Shown piece after piece: positions 29,680-38,612 of a DNA stretch of 64,000 nucleotides. Every line of letters begins with the position of its first letter. Within the stretch, counting starts at the first letter, position 1. Both the position numbers and the translations under genes were made by a program. The notes under the pieces were generated by a model. The model was given only the letters and a program-made list of their open reading frames with translations, was not told the DNA's origin and made no database searches. The stretch comes from Betaproteobacteria bacterium UKL13-2. GTDB lineage: Bacteria > Pseudomonadota > Gammaproteobacteria > Burkholderiales > Usitatibacteraceae. The stretch covers positions 2,041,733 through 2,105,732 of the forward strand of contig CP012157.1 of the NCBI GenBank assembly GCA_001602455.1, read 5' to 3'.

Positions 29680-32312
29680 GTGTTCGCTCCGTAGCGGGTG
29701 TCCGCTTCCCCAGCGCTATCGGGCTTACGCGTTGGTACGAGGTGACGCAATACGGCTTGTGCGAGGCGGTTCAGCTCAGCTTGTCGATCGTTTTTCCCAC
29801 CGGTCTGGCACCAAGCTATTTTTTTGTTCAGCCACAGACGGTAGTCATTTTCAAAGTCACACATCGCCTTGAAGTTCAGCCACAGGCACTGCGGTAGCAC
29901 ATGCGCGGGACAATTGAGTGCTATGGTCTCCTCGGCAAACAGGCGAAAATCCATTGATCGTGTACGCGCCGTCCATGCGGGAAAGACAAAACTGACGCGC
30001 AAGTTGAAAAAATCATCATCCGTCGCTTGCGGTTGATCGTCTTCGGAAGTCTGCTGCGGCCTCAGCAGGCAATGCTCGACCAAATGCAGCCCCTCACATT
30101 TGCGATTGAATCCCAGCAACACATCGCGTAAGCGTGCCGCCACCTTGATGGCCTCGTCGCGAGAGGCACATTGCGCCAACGATGCATAGGTTGGGGTTCG
30201 TCCGGACATCAGGCCTCTGTCGTCGTATTCGAGCAACAGTACGTAGGATGCCCTGCCACTGACCTGTAGCAGGCCGTAGCGGCTGCGCTGCACGCCTGAG
30301 TGCAGCAATATGCCAAACCCAAAGCGGCGCAGTATCGCTTTGACGATGAGCTCGATCGGGGTCGACGTGTTGTCCGGCACCGGCCATTCGTACGGCATGC
30401 GTTCGACAGGCTGGTGATGATGATGTTCGATCAGGTCTGCTTCGTTCAGCCGGGATTCGGCGTCGACGTGCAGATGCCGCTCCGTGACGACCCGTGTCAG
30501 TGAGCGACTATGTAACTCATCAAACCCTAGCAACAAACTGACACGCGCTTGCAGACCAGGGCGTTTATCAGGCCGCTCCCAGGAGGGCGACCCGTAATCG
30601 AAGCCGCCAGCGCGATCACGCCCCATTGGCAGGATGTGTTGCACAAAGGCTGTCTTGTTCTTCAGCAACCAGTGCTGAAGTTCATGGTCGTCGAGATAGG
30701 AGCTGAACTTGCGCAACGAGCTTTGGGTGTAGGTTTCGCCATACAGCGCGAGCAGATATTCGAGCACGCGATTCTTGCGATCATAAAAGCGCTCGAATGG
30801 CGTATACACATCCTTGAGGATGAGGTCGGTGTCAACGTCGTACAGGTCGCGCACGCCTGGCAATTCCTCCTCGTCAAGCATACGCCACCAGTAGCTTTGC
30901 GATCCCCCCCAATCAGCCGAATATAGTGTGCGTACATGCTGTAGTTGCGTGGCCGCGTTCGCCATCACCTGGTCGCTCAGTGTGAGATAGGCCTTGGTTT
31001 GACGCATGATTGCGTGTTCTGCCGGACCTGACGATACCTGCACACCATAGCGGTTGAGCCCATAGATGGCTGGAAAGTGTAACTGCGAGGAGATAAAGGG
31101 AGTGGCGGCGATATAGCGGCCCTGCGGACGTGGAAAGTGGGCATAGGAAGCGGATCGCGGCGGGCGATGTTTACGGCTGAGGATTTGTAGATCGACGAAT
31201 TTAGCGCGTACATCATCTGCGGAAACGGTAACTATCTCACCACGTCGGAATAGTTTTACGCCGAGCTGAGCATCGTTGACAGGAATGGCCAATGCCAGCG
31301 TGTGCAGATACGTGAACGAGACAGCCTCTTGTACGGATCGGGAGGTGTGCGGTACAGCGGGGGAGTGCCAACGCCAATCAACCGAGCCGGTTTGCGGCTC
31401 ACCATCAGCAACCACCAGCTGAAGCGAAGTGACATCCGTCACGCCAGGGATTGCGCCAATCTCTGCCCCTAGGTCGCCGACAAACAGGCGGATACGCGAC
31501 GACGCATCTGCGACGGATGCATGGGCAGCGTACAGATCGTTCAGTTTCGGACCGTCCAATATCTCGTCAAGCCTTGGCGGCGCATGGCCTGCATGTTTGT
31601 CGTCCTCATGGCCTTCATGGCGATCCAGCGCGGCGATGTAGCAATAGCAACGGTCGTAGATGGCGGCCAGCATGTCGACAGGGTCGCGCCCGCTAGCGAT
31701 TTCAACACGCGCGTGCAAGTAACATGGCACCTCGACGATTGCCTCGATGCAATGCAAATCTTCGCCGACGTTACGTATGTTGCGGTAAGCGTCAGCGACG
31801 GCGCGCAGGCATTCTTCGCGGTTTGCAGTGAGGTTTGCCGCAGGATTTTCTCGATTGTCGCTAAGGTTGGCAAACGATGCAGCCTGCACGTCGACGCGAT
31901 AACGCCCGGTTGGTGTACCACCCTCCGCATTGATGACAGTCACAACAATATCTTCGGCAGCAGGTACGGCATCAAGCAAGGCATGACGAATATCGTTGGT
32001 CGAGGTCGGCCTGCAGGCATAGATGTCTTCCGGCGGGTGCAACGACATTCCTGCGAAATCGATATGTCCATTATCGCCCGTCAGGTGATCGGCGATTGGC
32101 ATATCGGCGCGATACACGATATCGGTGAGTGCGTAGCACTGCGCCTCCAACATGGTGACGCCGGGATCATGTAAGTTGTAGTCCGTCCATTGATAGCCAC
32201 AGAGGGATTGCAACAAACGTAAACCTTCGCTCCGTAGTTGCTGAAAACTGCCCATTGGAGGCGACTCGCCAGTTGAAGAGCGCCGCTGGATGACGTTGCT
32301 GTCGTCCCTCAT
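29676..32312 (-). CDS. eCIS baseplate wedge protein (Cis11/Cis12-type)
   Basis: An 878-residue protein. It opens with LRSEGLRLLQSLCGYQWTDY followed by NLHDPGVTMLEAQCYALTD, the hallmark of phage baseplate J/gp6-gp7-like wedge proteins in injection systems. It ends with segments such as GLHLVEHCLLRP and LRVSFVFPAWTARTRS, seen in eCIS wedge proteins. With the 1537-residue protein it would form the wedge heterotrimer around the spike. Which of the two is Cis11 and which Cis12 cannot be settled by eye. ATGA overlaps at both ends show translational coupling. Confidence 0.75.
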   Translation of the reverse strand: MRDDSNVIQRRSSTGESPPMGSFQQLRSEGLRLLQSLCGYQWTDYNLHDPGVTMLEAQCYALTDIVYRADMPIADHLTGDNGHIDFAGMSLHPPEDIYACRPTSTNDIRHALLDAVPAAEDIVVTVINAEGGTPTGRYRVDVQAASFANLSDNRENPAANLTANREECLRAVADAYRNIRNVGEDLHCIEAIVEVPCYLHARVEIASGRDPVDMLAAIYDRCYCYIAALDRHEGHEDDKHAGHAPPRLDEILDGPKLNDLYAAHASVADASSRIRLFVGDLGAEIGAIPGVTDVTSLQLVVADGEPQTGSVDWRWHSPAVPHTSRSVQEAVSFTYLHTLALAIPVNDAQLGVKLFRRGEIVTVSADDVRAKFVDLQILSRKHRPPRSASYAHFPRPQGRYIAATPFISSQLHFPAIYGLNRYGVQVSSGPAEHAIMRQTKAYLTLSDQVMANAATQLQHVRTLYSADWGGSQSYWWRMLDEEELPGVRDLYDVDTDLILKDVYTPFERFYDRKNRVLEYLLALYGETYTQSSLRKFSSYLDDHELQHWLLKNKTAFVQHILPMGRDRAGGFDYGSPSWERPDKRPGLQARVSLLLGFDELHSRSLTRVVTERHLHVDAESRLNEADLIEHHHHQPVERMPYEWPVPDNTSTPIELIVKAILRRFGFGILLHSGVQRSRYGLLQVSGRASYVLLLEYDDRGLMSGRTPTYASLAQCASRDEAIKVAARLRDVLLGFNRKCEGLHLVEHCLLRPQQTSEDDQPQATDDDFFNLRVSFVFPAWTARTRSMDFRLFAEETIALNCPAHVLPQCLWLNFKAMCDFENDYRLWLNKKIAWCQTGGKNDRQAELNRLAQAVLRHLVPTRKPDSAGEADTRYGANT

Positions 32313-33241
32313 GGAGCGGCTTTCTGTACTTTCTTGCCCGTCGTGGCGCCGCCGCTGTTGTCGGTATTGCTGCTTCCGGACATCAGAGGATCAAACCACA
32401 GGCTGGTCAACTGGCATTGAATACGTGCACTCTGGCCAACGTCGTCAGCATATTGGCAACGTGTGCGGATTTGTAAACGGTACTCACCGTCACGGCCACT
32501 GCCACCATGCCAGCGCAGCTCTAACTGGTCGCAACGACGGCTGTAATAAGCTTGTGTTGCACGGATTTGTTTGCGCGGCCAGAACAAATTCCACAGCACC
32601 TGTAGTGGACGGTCCGCGGGATTGAAGGTATTGAGCGCAATCGCATGCAGTAGCGAATAACGCCCCGAATCTGGCAGGCCAACCCCCGCCATCACCTCGA
32701 ATGCCTGGCATCCCTTTAGTGGTGGGCTGATGTCTTGCCATTTGCCGTCGGCCAGCAGTTGGTCGGCGTGCTCGGGCTGCATGCTACCCATGCGACCTTC
32801 AGCGCGCACGACACCACCAACATCAAGCGTACTGCGTGGCTCCGCTTGGTTGATGCCAACCCGCTGTACCAGTGGTGTATCGTCCCCCAGAACCGCTGCA
32901 TTTTTGCGATGCGCATCCAGCACCAGTACCGGCAGGCGAACTTCATCATCCTCATACGGTTCATCTTCACCGACTTGGAACAGGATTTGTTCGCGGTCTT
33001 CGCCGCGACCACTAAAACTGATCGAGCCTTTGCGCGTATTGGGATTGCGGTCTCGGAAAAAACTGATCAGCGTATCGTAACCGACGGGGGTGGCGACCTC
33101 GAAGCCATTTTGCGGGGACTTTCTGAAGCCCTCGTCCGTCATGTTGAGCATTGAATCAATGAGGTCGCCGAAGTGCTTGTCGGACGGCAATTTGCCGTTG
33201 CCGAAATAGTTGCGCAGCGTTTCGCGGTTGCGACTAGTCAT
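32309..33241 (-). CDS. eCIS-associated protein of unknown function, between wedge genes
   Basis: A 310-residue protein. The opening RNYFGNGKLPSDKHFGDLID with SMLNMTDEGFRKSP resembles the start of tail-fibre-type and peptidase-S74-associated proteins found in contractile systems; PRSTLDVGGVVRAEG is also a typical fibre motif. The rest (CQAFEVMAGVGLPDSGRYSL, YSRRCDQLELRWHG) forms no domain I know. Lying between the two wedge genes, with overlaps at both ends, it may be a short fibre or a baseplate accessory. It is the only fibre candidate in the operon. Confidence 0.6.
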   Translation of the reverse strand: MTSRNRETLRNYFGNGKLPSDKHFGDLIDSMLNMTDEGFRKSPQNGFEVATPVGYDTLISFFRDRNPNTRKGSISFSGRGEDREQILFQVGEDEPYEDDEVRLPVLVLDAHRKNAAVLGDDTPLVQRVGINQAEPRSTLDVGGVVRAEGRMGSMQPEHADQLLADGKWQDISPPLKGCQAFEVMAGVGLPDSGRYSLLHAIALNTFNPADRPLQVLWNLFWPRKQIRATQAYYSRRCDQLELRWHGGSGRDGEYRLQIRTRCQYADDVGQSARIQCQLTSLWFDPLMSGSSNTDNSGGATTGKKVQKAAP

Positions 33242-36200
33242 CGCTGCTCCCGATGATGTAGTTGCCGCCCACCGTCAGGCGACCAATACCGGTTACCTGC
33301 GGTTCGTCTTTTGTCGCGACATCCGCTTCGGCATTTGCCCCACCACGCCCGGAAGGAATGGCCTCGACAAGATGCCAGTCCATCGCCGCGGCGATACTCC
33401 AAGGCCAGCTCGCACGGGTGCCAGGATCAATCGCTTTTGCCGCTGCATCATCAGACGTGCGTGCGGTATCGGCTAGGTGATAGTTGCCGAAATCATCTTC
33501 AGAAATCCGCAGCAGCGACAAGCCTGTCACACTCTTCACAAACGGCAGTGTACGCAGATGGGCTTCCACATCCTTGCAGCGCATCACCCAGTCGAAGTGC
33601 CCCTCATTGACGCCGTCCTGCCACGGAGAGAGGTAGCGTTCCAGTGAAGTGTTGATCGCCTGCAGGCTAAGTCCGACCTGACTGTGCTGAACCAGATCAA
33701 CCTTACAACGCACCTGAATTCGCTCGTAAGTAGCGTTTCGCACGGCAATGCGCGCCGTACCCGGACAAGCGCGCTGCAAATGCTCGCGTATGCGCTCGAG
33801 TTCAATGACGCTCAGATGCGGTCGAAGTTGCCCACGATCCATATGAAACTGCATCGGTAGCACCACGACTAGTATATGCCCCGCACGAATAACCAAGTCG
33901 GTGCAGCCGGTCGTTAACGGCGAGACGGCGTGTGGTAGGCATTTCACCTCGTAGACATGCGGAAATTCTTCCAGCACCATGCGCTCGACATCCCATGCAG
34001 TGACCGCGCGATTTTTGTGGCGCAGGCGTTCACCCATGCGGGTGTACATCTGCGCCTCGTTTTCAGCTGGCCGCATGCCAAAGGACGCACCGACCTGTTG
34101 CAATTCGGTCAACCCCACAATGGTTTCCAGTGACGCTTTGATCGTGCCCGATGGTAGACGTTGTATATCGGTGGCTATCGTACCGTCGAAAACGCGGGTT
34201 GCTGCCAGCGCCTGCGCATGCACACCGTATAACCCAGCGAAGCGGGCGGTATTGCGCTGCGCCGTAACGCAGAGGGATAGCCAATACTTACCCGACGCCA
34301 GAATGGAATGGTGGCGGTCAATGTCCTCAGGAAGGATGACCCGAACGATACCGGAAGTAAGAAATCCACCGGTATGGTCGTTGAGTATGCAATCGGCAGG
34401 CATGTTCACCCATTCATCGCCCACCAGATAGCGCCACTGCACGGGTGCGTCGTCCGGTATGGCTGCAATAGCGGCCTCCTCGCGCAAATGAAACAACAGT
34501 GAAACGGCTTCGCCCGGCGCACCGCCATCGATACCAATATACAAATTACCATCTCCCACAAAGCGCGGCAACACGGTGGGGCTGTCGCGAGTCGGTGCTG
34601 GATGAATCTCGCGTATGCCAAACGGATAGAGATGGAATAGTTTCTCCGGCTGCGCGAGGTCGTCATCGACTGGCCAGCCGGGGCGTAGCGTACCGGCTGC
34701 GTGGTAATTCAGCGTGATGCCTTCGATCAGCGGTGTATATGGTGCATTGGGCAGTGGCACTTGTGAAGACAGCGGCATCCTGCGACGCGCGTTGGCAGCG
34801 ATGGTGTGGCTCAGCAGGTGCGGATATTCAGCATGGCCAAAAGCACCTGCTGGTGATACCAAATGAAATTTGAAAAAACCATTGCGAGAAGCAAGGCCGT
34901 AAACATACGGCGTACTGGCATCGATGTGTTCGGGGCGGCAGGCCTGTCCTTCCAGTGCTGCTTCATCGACGCGCAGATGCATTTGTGGCAATAGACGTGT
35001 ACTGTCCTGATCACTGGAAAACAGGGGCAGGGGTTGTTTGTCATTGCCCAGCTTTTTCCACTGCCCGTCACGCAACAAGGCCACACTGACCGCGAAGGTA
35101 TCATTGCGTAAATTCGCGAAACGTGGCAATTGCAATCCATAGGCGTGGTAGTGCTCCGGAAAACCGCCGTCATTCAGTGGCAGTCCACCCCATTTGACGC
35201 CAAGGCTGATTGCAGTCAAGTTTTTTTGCGCCGTTTCGGCCGAGCCAACGATGAGATACGAAGCCAAATCGGGTAGCGGGCCAAATGGATTAAATGGCTT
35301 GGCAGGGTCGATGCGACCCAACTGATTGCTTAGGGACACGTTGCGGACTTCGCTGACATTAACCGCAACTTCGAGGGAACTGAGCAGCGAAGCACCGATG
35401 AGGTCGTAGCCGAAGACATGTGCGCCGGTGTTTAACTCCAACTGGAGTATCGGCAGCGCTGTTCCCCAACCGTCACCATGCAATTCGGATGAGCAACCCA
35501 CCACGGCCGGATCTTGTGGGTACAGCTTGATGGCCAGCGCAAAGCCCTCAGATGTTTTGGCGGTGTCTGTTTCACGGATGGCATAGGCATCGTTGACTTT
35601 GAACCAGCCTTGCGGCGTGGTGATCTTAACGGTGAAAACACGACTTATTAGGCGGCTAAACATCAGGCCCCGATTAGGCGTAAGCCAGACCACACTTTTG
35701 TCATGCCGCGCTTTGCGGTAGATCAAGCATAGCGGGTCGCCCTCGTCGATCCCCGGCTTGTCGGCATTCTCATTTGCAGTGAGTTCTCCGTAACGACCAC
35801 GAATGGCCTGCAGTTCATCTGCCGTAAGGCGGTCGTTTGTTGCGAGTAGCCAGTGTCTGAAAAAAACACCGAGACGTGCATAGAACACTTCTCTGTTCGA
35901 TGCATTGATTACCAACGCAACCTGAAAATGATGCAGGTAGCGGTCAGCAGCGTTATCTGCGAATGCAGCAATATGCGCAGCGTGTTGCACGGCAAGTTGC
36001 TGCAAGAAACGTTTGACGTCACCTTGACCGGAGACCAATGACGATTCCAACACCACAAAGCGCGAGAACAGTGCGTTAAGCGATGTATGCGTCCCCACAA
36101 GGCGCGCGCGCAATGGCGCCTGTTCGGACTGCAATTGCGATACGCAGGCATGGATGTATTCTTCTGTTCCTAGGTGCGCATGATCTGCCGTGCGGGTCTG

Positions 36201-37847
36201 GTGTGTCTTTTGCACATTGCGTACTTTGTGTGTTCTGTACACCTTGCGTGTCATGTCTCGCTGCAACTTCAACAACTCGTTGCAGTGAGTCTGCAGGAGC
36301 GTATGCAGGTTGGTTGCATCCGCTGTATTGACCGCATTCGCCAGCAAGGGAACTATCGAGGCGACCGCTCCTGCAACATGTTGACCGATGACGACGACCG
36401 AAATCGTCACATTGGCTGAAAAACTGTCTGGCACATTATTCAACACATCGGCAGCAAGCACCTTATCAAACAGGTCCTGAATTGCTGCCTTCACAGGTGC
36501 CACTGCCTTCGCCGTCATGTCGGCATGCTTGTGCAGGATGTCATGCACGCCTGCATCTGCCTCCAGCCGATCTTTAATGTGGAAGGACAGATGAATGCTG
36601 CGCTTGCCTTCCGTCAGAAATAGTTGTCGGCTGGCAACGGCAAGCCCGATCTTCGCAGGCGCGTTGCCCTTTCCTTGGGCGCCACCGAATAGCGGCCAGC
36701 ATGGCGTTGGCCCTGTGACTGTGGCGGCCTTGCTGATATTGGATGAAATCGCGATGTTTGTTGCGACAGCACGGGTGGCATAGTGGAGTTCGTGTTCAGG
36801 CGAAATCAGCGGGTCACGCTCTAACCGCAATGTATGCAGCGCCGTCACGCGTGCGGTGCCGACGGTGAGATCATTGTCGGGTCGAAAAAGGATTTCCTTG
36901 CCTGTCGTGTCCTTGCCCGCCGAAAAGGTCGCGTTGCGTCGTACCACTACCTGCCGATTTTCATCGCCATCACGTCGACAGACAAGGTGAACACAATCCG
37001 GACGCGCCGCCTTGGGCAGTGCGTAAAGGCAATCGCGATAGTAGAAGTCGGTGTGACGGCGCGTGAAGTCGTTGATCCGCGCCTGCACGGTGGAATAAAG
37101 CTGCAAAAAGGCGATCAGCATGCCGGTTGCCGGGTCATGATGACCGCTTTCCAGAGAGCGGGGCAGTTCCGTGCGAACAAAATCCTGTAGGCGCGAAATG
37201 GCACCAGTAATGGCGGCAAGTTGACTGCGTAGTTGTTTGACTGCGTACTCTTGCCCTTCAAGGCGCGCCCTGCCAACAGCATGCTCGATGCGGGTATCGT
37301 CATCCTGACCGATGCCTATCGGGCCTGTCGTATTGATGTCAACAAGGGTGGTCAGCCTATAGAACAGCGGCCATATCGAAGCAAGGTCGCGATGTAGATG
37401 GTTTTTCACCATGGCTCGCATCATTTGACTGACAGCATCGGCATAGGGCGTACCAATACGCTCCAACTGCTCCAGCCAGACGTCGTATTGGCGGGCTTGC
37501 TGACCAATTTCTTGTACCAGTTTATCAGTGGGTGTAGCGGCAAAGTCCTCAAGTAGTCGGGCGCACGCCTCGCTACGGTCATAACCTAGAATGCGCGCCA
37601 GAACCAAAGCTTCGTCAGCAAGGAACAACCCCGACCAGTCTCCCGCAGGTTTGTTGTCGAGGTCGTAGTAATGTAAATGGCTAGCGAGTCCAGCAGACAT
37701 TGCCACTCGCTCGACAAAACTAAGCTCATCCACCGCAAAGCGGTCGGGCGACAATGCGGCGGGTTTACGCCCCCCTTGGCGGGTGCTGCGACCAGAGCCC
37801 GACTTCGTAAATGGCAAGAATGGGTTCATCTGCATTTGCGTTTTCAA
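33234..37847 (-). CDS. Large eCIS baseplate J-like wedge protein
   Basis: A 1537-residue protein, the largest in the operon. Baseplate-J features: VRRNATFSAGKDTTGKEILF (the beta-rich entry segment), RYLVGDEWVNMPADCILNDH, HKNRAVTAWDVERMVLEEFP with HVYEVKCLPH, and the C-terminal ATYERIQVRCKVDLVQHSQV. These match the gp6-like wedge (Cis11) pattern, but the protein is long for the family, and the middle (about 400-900) is unassigned. It shares ATGA with the gp25 gene upstream and overlaps the next gene by 8 nt. Confidence 0.75.
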   Translation of the reverse strand: MKTQMQMNPFLPFTKSGSGRSTRQGGRKPAALSPDRFAVDELSFVERVAMSAGLASHLHYYDLDNKPAGDWSGLFLADEALVLARILGYDRSEACARLLEDFAATPTDKLVQEIGQQARQYDVWLEQLERIGTPYADAVSQMMRAMVKNHLHRDLASIWPLFYRLTTLVDINTTGPIGIGQDDDTRIEHAVGRARLEGQEYAVKQLRSQLAAITGAISRLQDFVRTELPRSLESGHHDPATGMLIAFLQLYSTVQARINDFTRRHTDFYYRDCLYALPKAARPDCVHLVCRRDGDENRQVVVRRNATFSAGKDTTGKEILFRPDNDLTVGTARVTALHTLRLERDPLISPEHELHYATRAVATNIAISSNISKAATVTGPTPCWPLFGGAQGKGNAPAKIGLAVASRQLFLTEGKRSIHLSFHIKDRLEADAGVHDILHKHADMTAKAVAPVKAAIQDLFDKVLAADVLNNVPDSFSANVTISVVVIGQHVAGAVASIVPLLANAVNTADATNLHTLLQTHCNELLKLQRDMTRKVYRTHKVRNVQKTHQTRTADHAHLGTEEYIHACVSQLQSEQAPLRARLVGTHTSLNALFSRFVVLESSLVSGQGDVKRFLQQLAVQHAAHIAAFADNAADRYLHHFQVALVINASNREVFYARLGVFFRHWLLATNDRLTADELQAIRGRYGELTANENADKPGIDEGDPLCLIYRKARHDKSVVWLTPNRGLMFSRLISRVFTVKITTPQGWFKVNDAYAIRETDTAKTSEGFALAIKLYPQDPAVVGCSSELHGDGWGTALPILQLELNTGAHVFGYDLIGASLLSSLEVAVNVSEVRNVSLSNQLGRIDPAKPFNPFGPLPDLASYLIVGSAETAQKNLTAISLGVKWGGLPLNDGGFPEHYHAYGLQLPRFANLRNDTFAVSVALLRDGQWKKLGNDKQPLPLFSSDQDSTRLLPQMHLRVDEAALEGQACRPEHIDASTPYVYGLASRNGFFKFHLVSPAGAFGHAEYPHLLSHTIAANARRRMPLSSQVPLPNAPYTPLIEGITLNYHAAGTLRPGWPVDDDLAQPEKLFHLYPFGIREIHPAPTRDSPTVLPRFVGDGNLYIGIDGGAPGEAVSLLFHLREEAAIAAIPDDAPVQWRYLVGDEWVNMPADCILNDHTGGFLTSGIVRVILPEDIDRHHSILASGKYWLSLCVTAQRNTARFAGLYGVHAQALAATRVFDGTIATDIQRLPSGTIKASLETIVGLTELQQVGASFGMRPAENEAQMYTRMGERLRHKNRAVTAWDVERMVLEEFPHVYEVKCLPHAVSPLTTGCTDLVIRAGHILVVVLPMQFHMDRGQLRPHLSVIELERIREHLQRACPGTARIAVRNATYERIQVRCKVDLVQHSQVGLSLQAINTSLERYLSPWQDGVNEGHFDWVMRCKDVEAHLRTLPFVKSVTGLSLLRISEDDFGNYHLADTARTSDDAAAKAIDPGTRASWPWSIAAAMDWHLVEAIPSGRGGANAEADVATKDEPQVTGIGRLTVGGNYIIGSSDD

Positions 37848-38272
37848 GCCAGTCGCCTGAGGCCGGTGCCCTGGCGGAAATAGAACGGATAGACCATGTT
37901 GTTGCGCGTGTTGGTGGTACGCACGGTGTAGTCGAGCAGGATGCGCAATACGCCATCGAAAAACTCGCTGGTATCGATATCGATGCCATTGATTGCAATG
38001 CGCACCTCAAAAAACAGCACCGCCTTTTCGATCATGTCCTTGATCTCGGTGATGGTATTGGCGTCGATGTGCGAGAACACCTTTTTCTTCAGTCCACACC
38101 CGTAGTCCGGCTGCATGACACGTTCACCCGGCGTGGTCGAGAAGAGGATGTGCAGACTCTCCTTGATGTCATCTTCGTGGAACACCATGCGCGCGCGGCG
38201 GTATTGCCCATCAAAACGCGGTGGAAATGCCCAACCCGTGCCGAGGAAGGTTTTGTCGAAATTTGTGGTCAT
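37844..38272 (-). CDS. eCIS baseplate gp25-like protein (Cis9)
   Basis: About 142 residues with the GPW/gp25 fold: LGTGWAFPPRFD, ESLHILFSTTPGERVMQPDY with GCGLKKKVF, and IDTSEFFDGVLRILLDYTVR. gp25 staples the sheath onto the inner baseplate. Start at ATG 38272 (MTTNFDKTF), with GAGG a few nt upstream, was preferred to a TTG at 38290 that would overlap the PAAR gene. Confidence 0.92.
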   Translation of the reverse strand: MTTNFDKTFLGTGWAFPPRFDGQYRRARMVFHEDDIKESLHILFSTTPGERVMQPDYGCGLKKKVFSHIDANTITEIKDMIEKAVLFFEVRIAINGIDIDTSEFFDGVLRILLDYTVRTTNTRNNMVYPFYFRQGTGLRRLA

Positions 38273-38279
38273 CTTCGCC

Positions 38280-38579
38280 TCAGCCGCCAATCATCACGGT
38301 GGGGAAACCCATGACAATGCTGCCGCCATGCGCGGTGGGATCACCCATGCGTGCTGCAGGTCGCTTGGCGATCATTACGGTGACTGATCCCATCACGATC
38401 ACGTCCGGCGGACCGACGCAGACGGCGTTGTCGCCAACCACAGCAGCGGGCAGCTTGCCGATCAGAACATTGGGCACACATGGGCCAGCTACTGGCCCAC
38501 CGACATGGGGTACCGGAGGCAATCCGGGTGTCACCATCGGGCAGACATGCATATCGGTGATGCGGGCGGCGGGTGGCAT
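38280..38579 (-). CDS. PAAR-domain spike-tip protein (Cis10)
   Basis: A 99-residue PAAR protein: MPPAARITDMHVCPMVTPG, GPCVPNVLIGKLPAAVVGD, and ARMGDPTAHGGSIVMGFPTV, the periodic Gly/Pro/His pattern that folds into the sharp cone on top of the VgrG spike with a bound metal. It follows the spike gene by 33 nt, in the order seen in Afp and PVC. Confidence 0.93.
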   Translation of the reverse strand: MPPAARITDMHVCPMVTPGLPPVPHVGGPVAGPCVPNVLIGKLPAAVVGDNAVCVGPPDVIVMGSVTVMIAKRPAARMGDPTAHGGSIVMGFPTVMIGG

Positions 38580-38612
38580 GAATGTTTTTGTCCTTATCGT
38601 GGTTTTCGTTCG

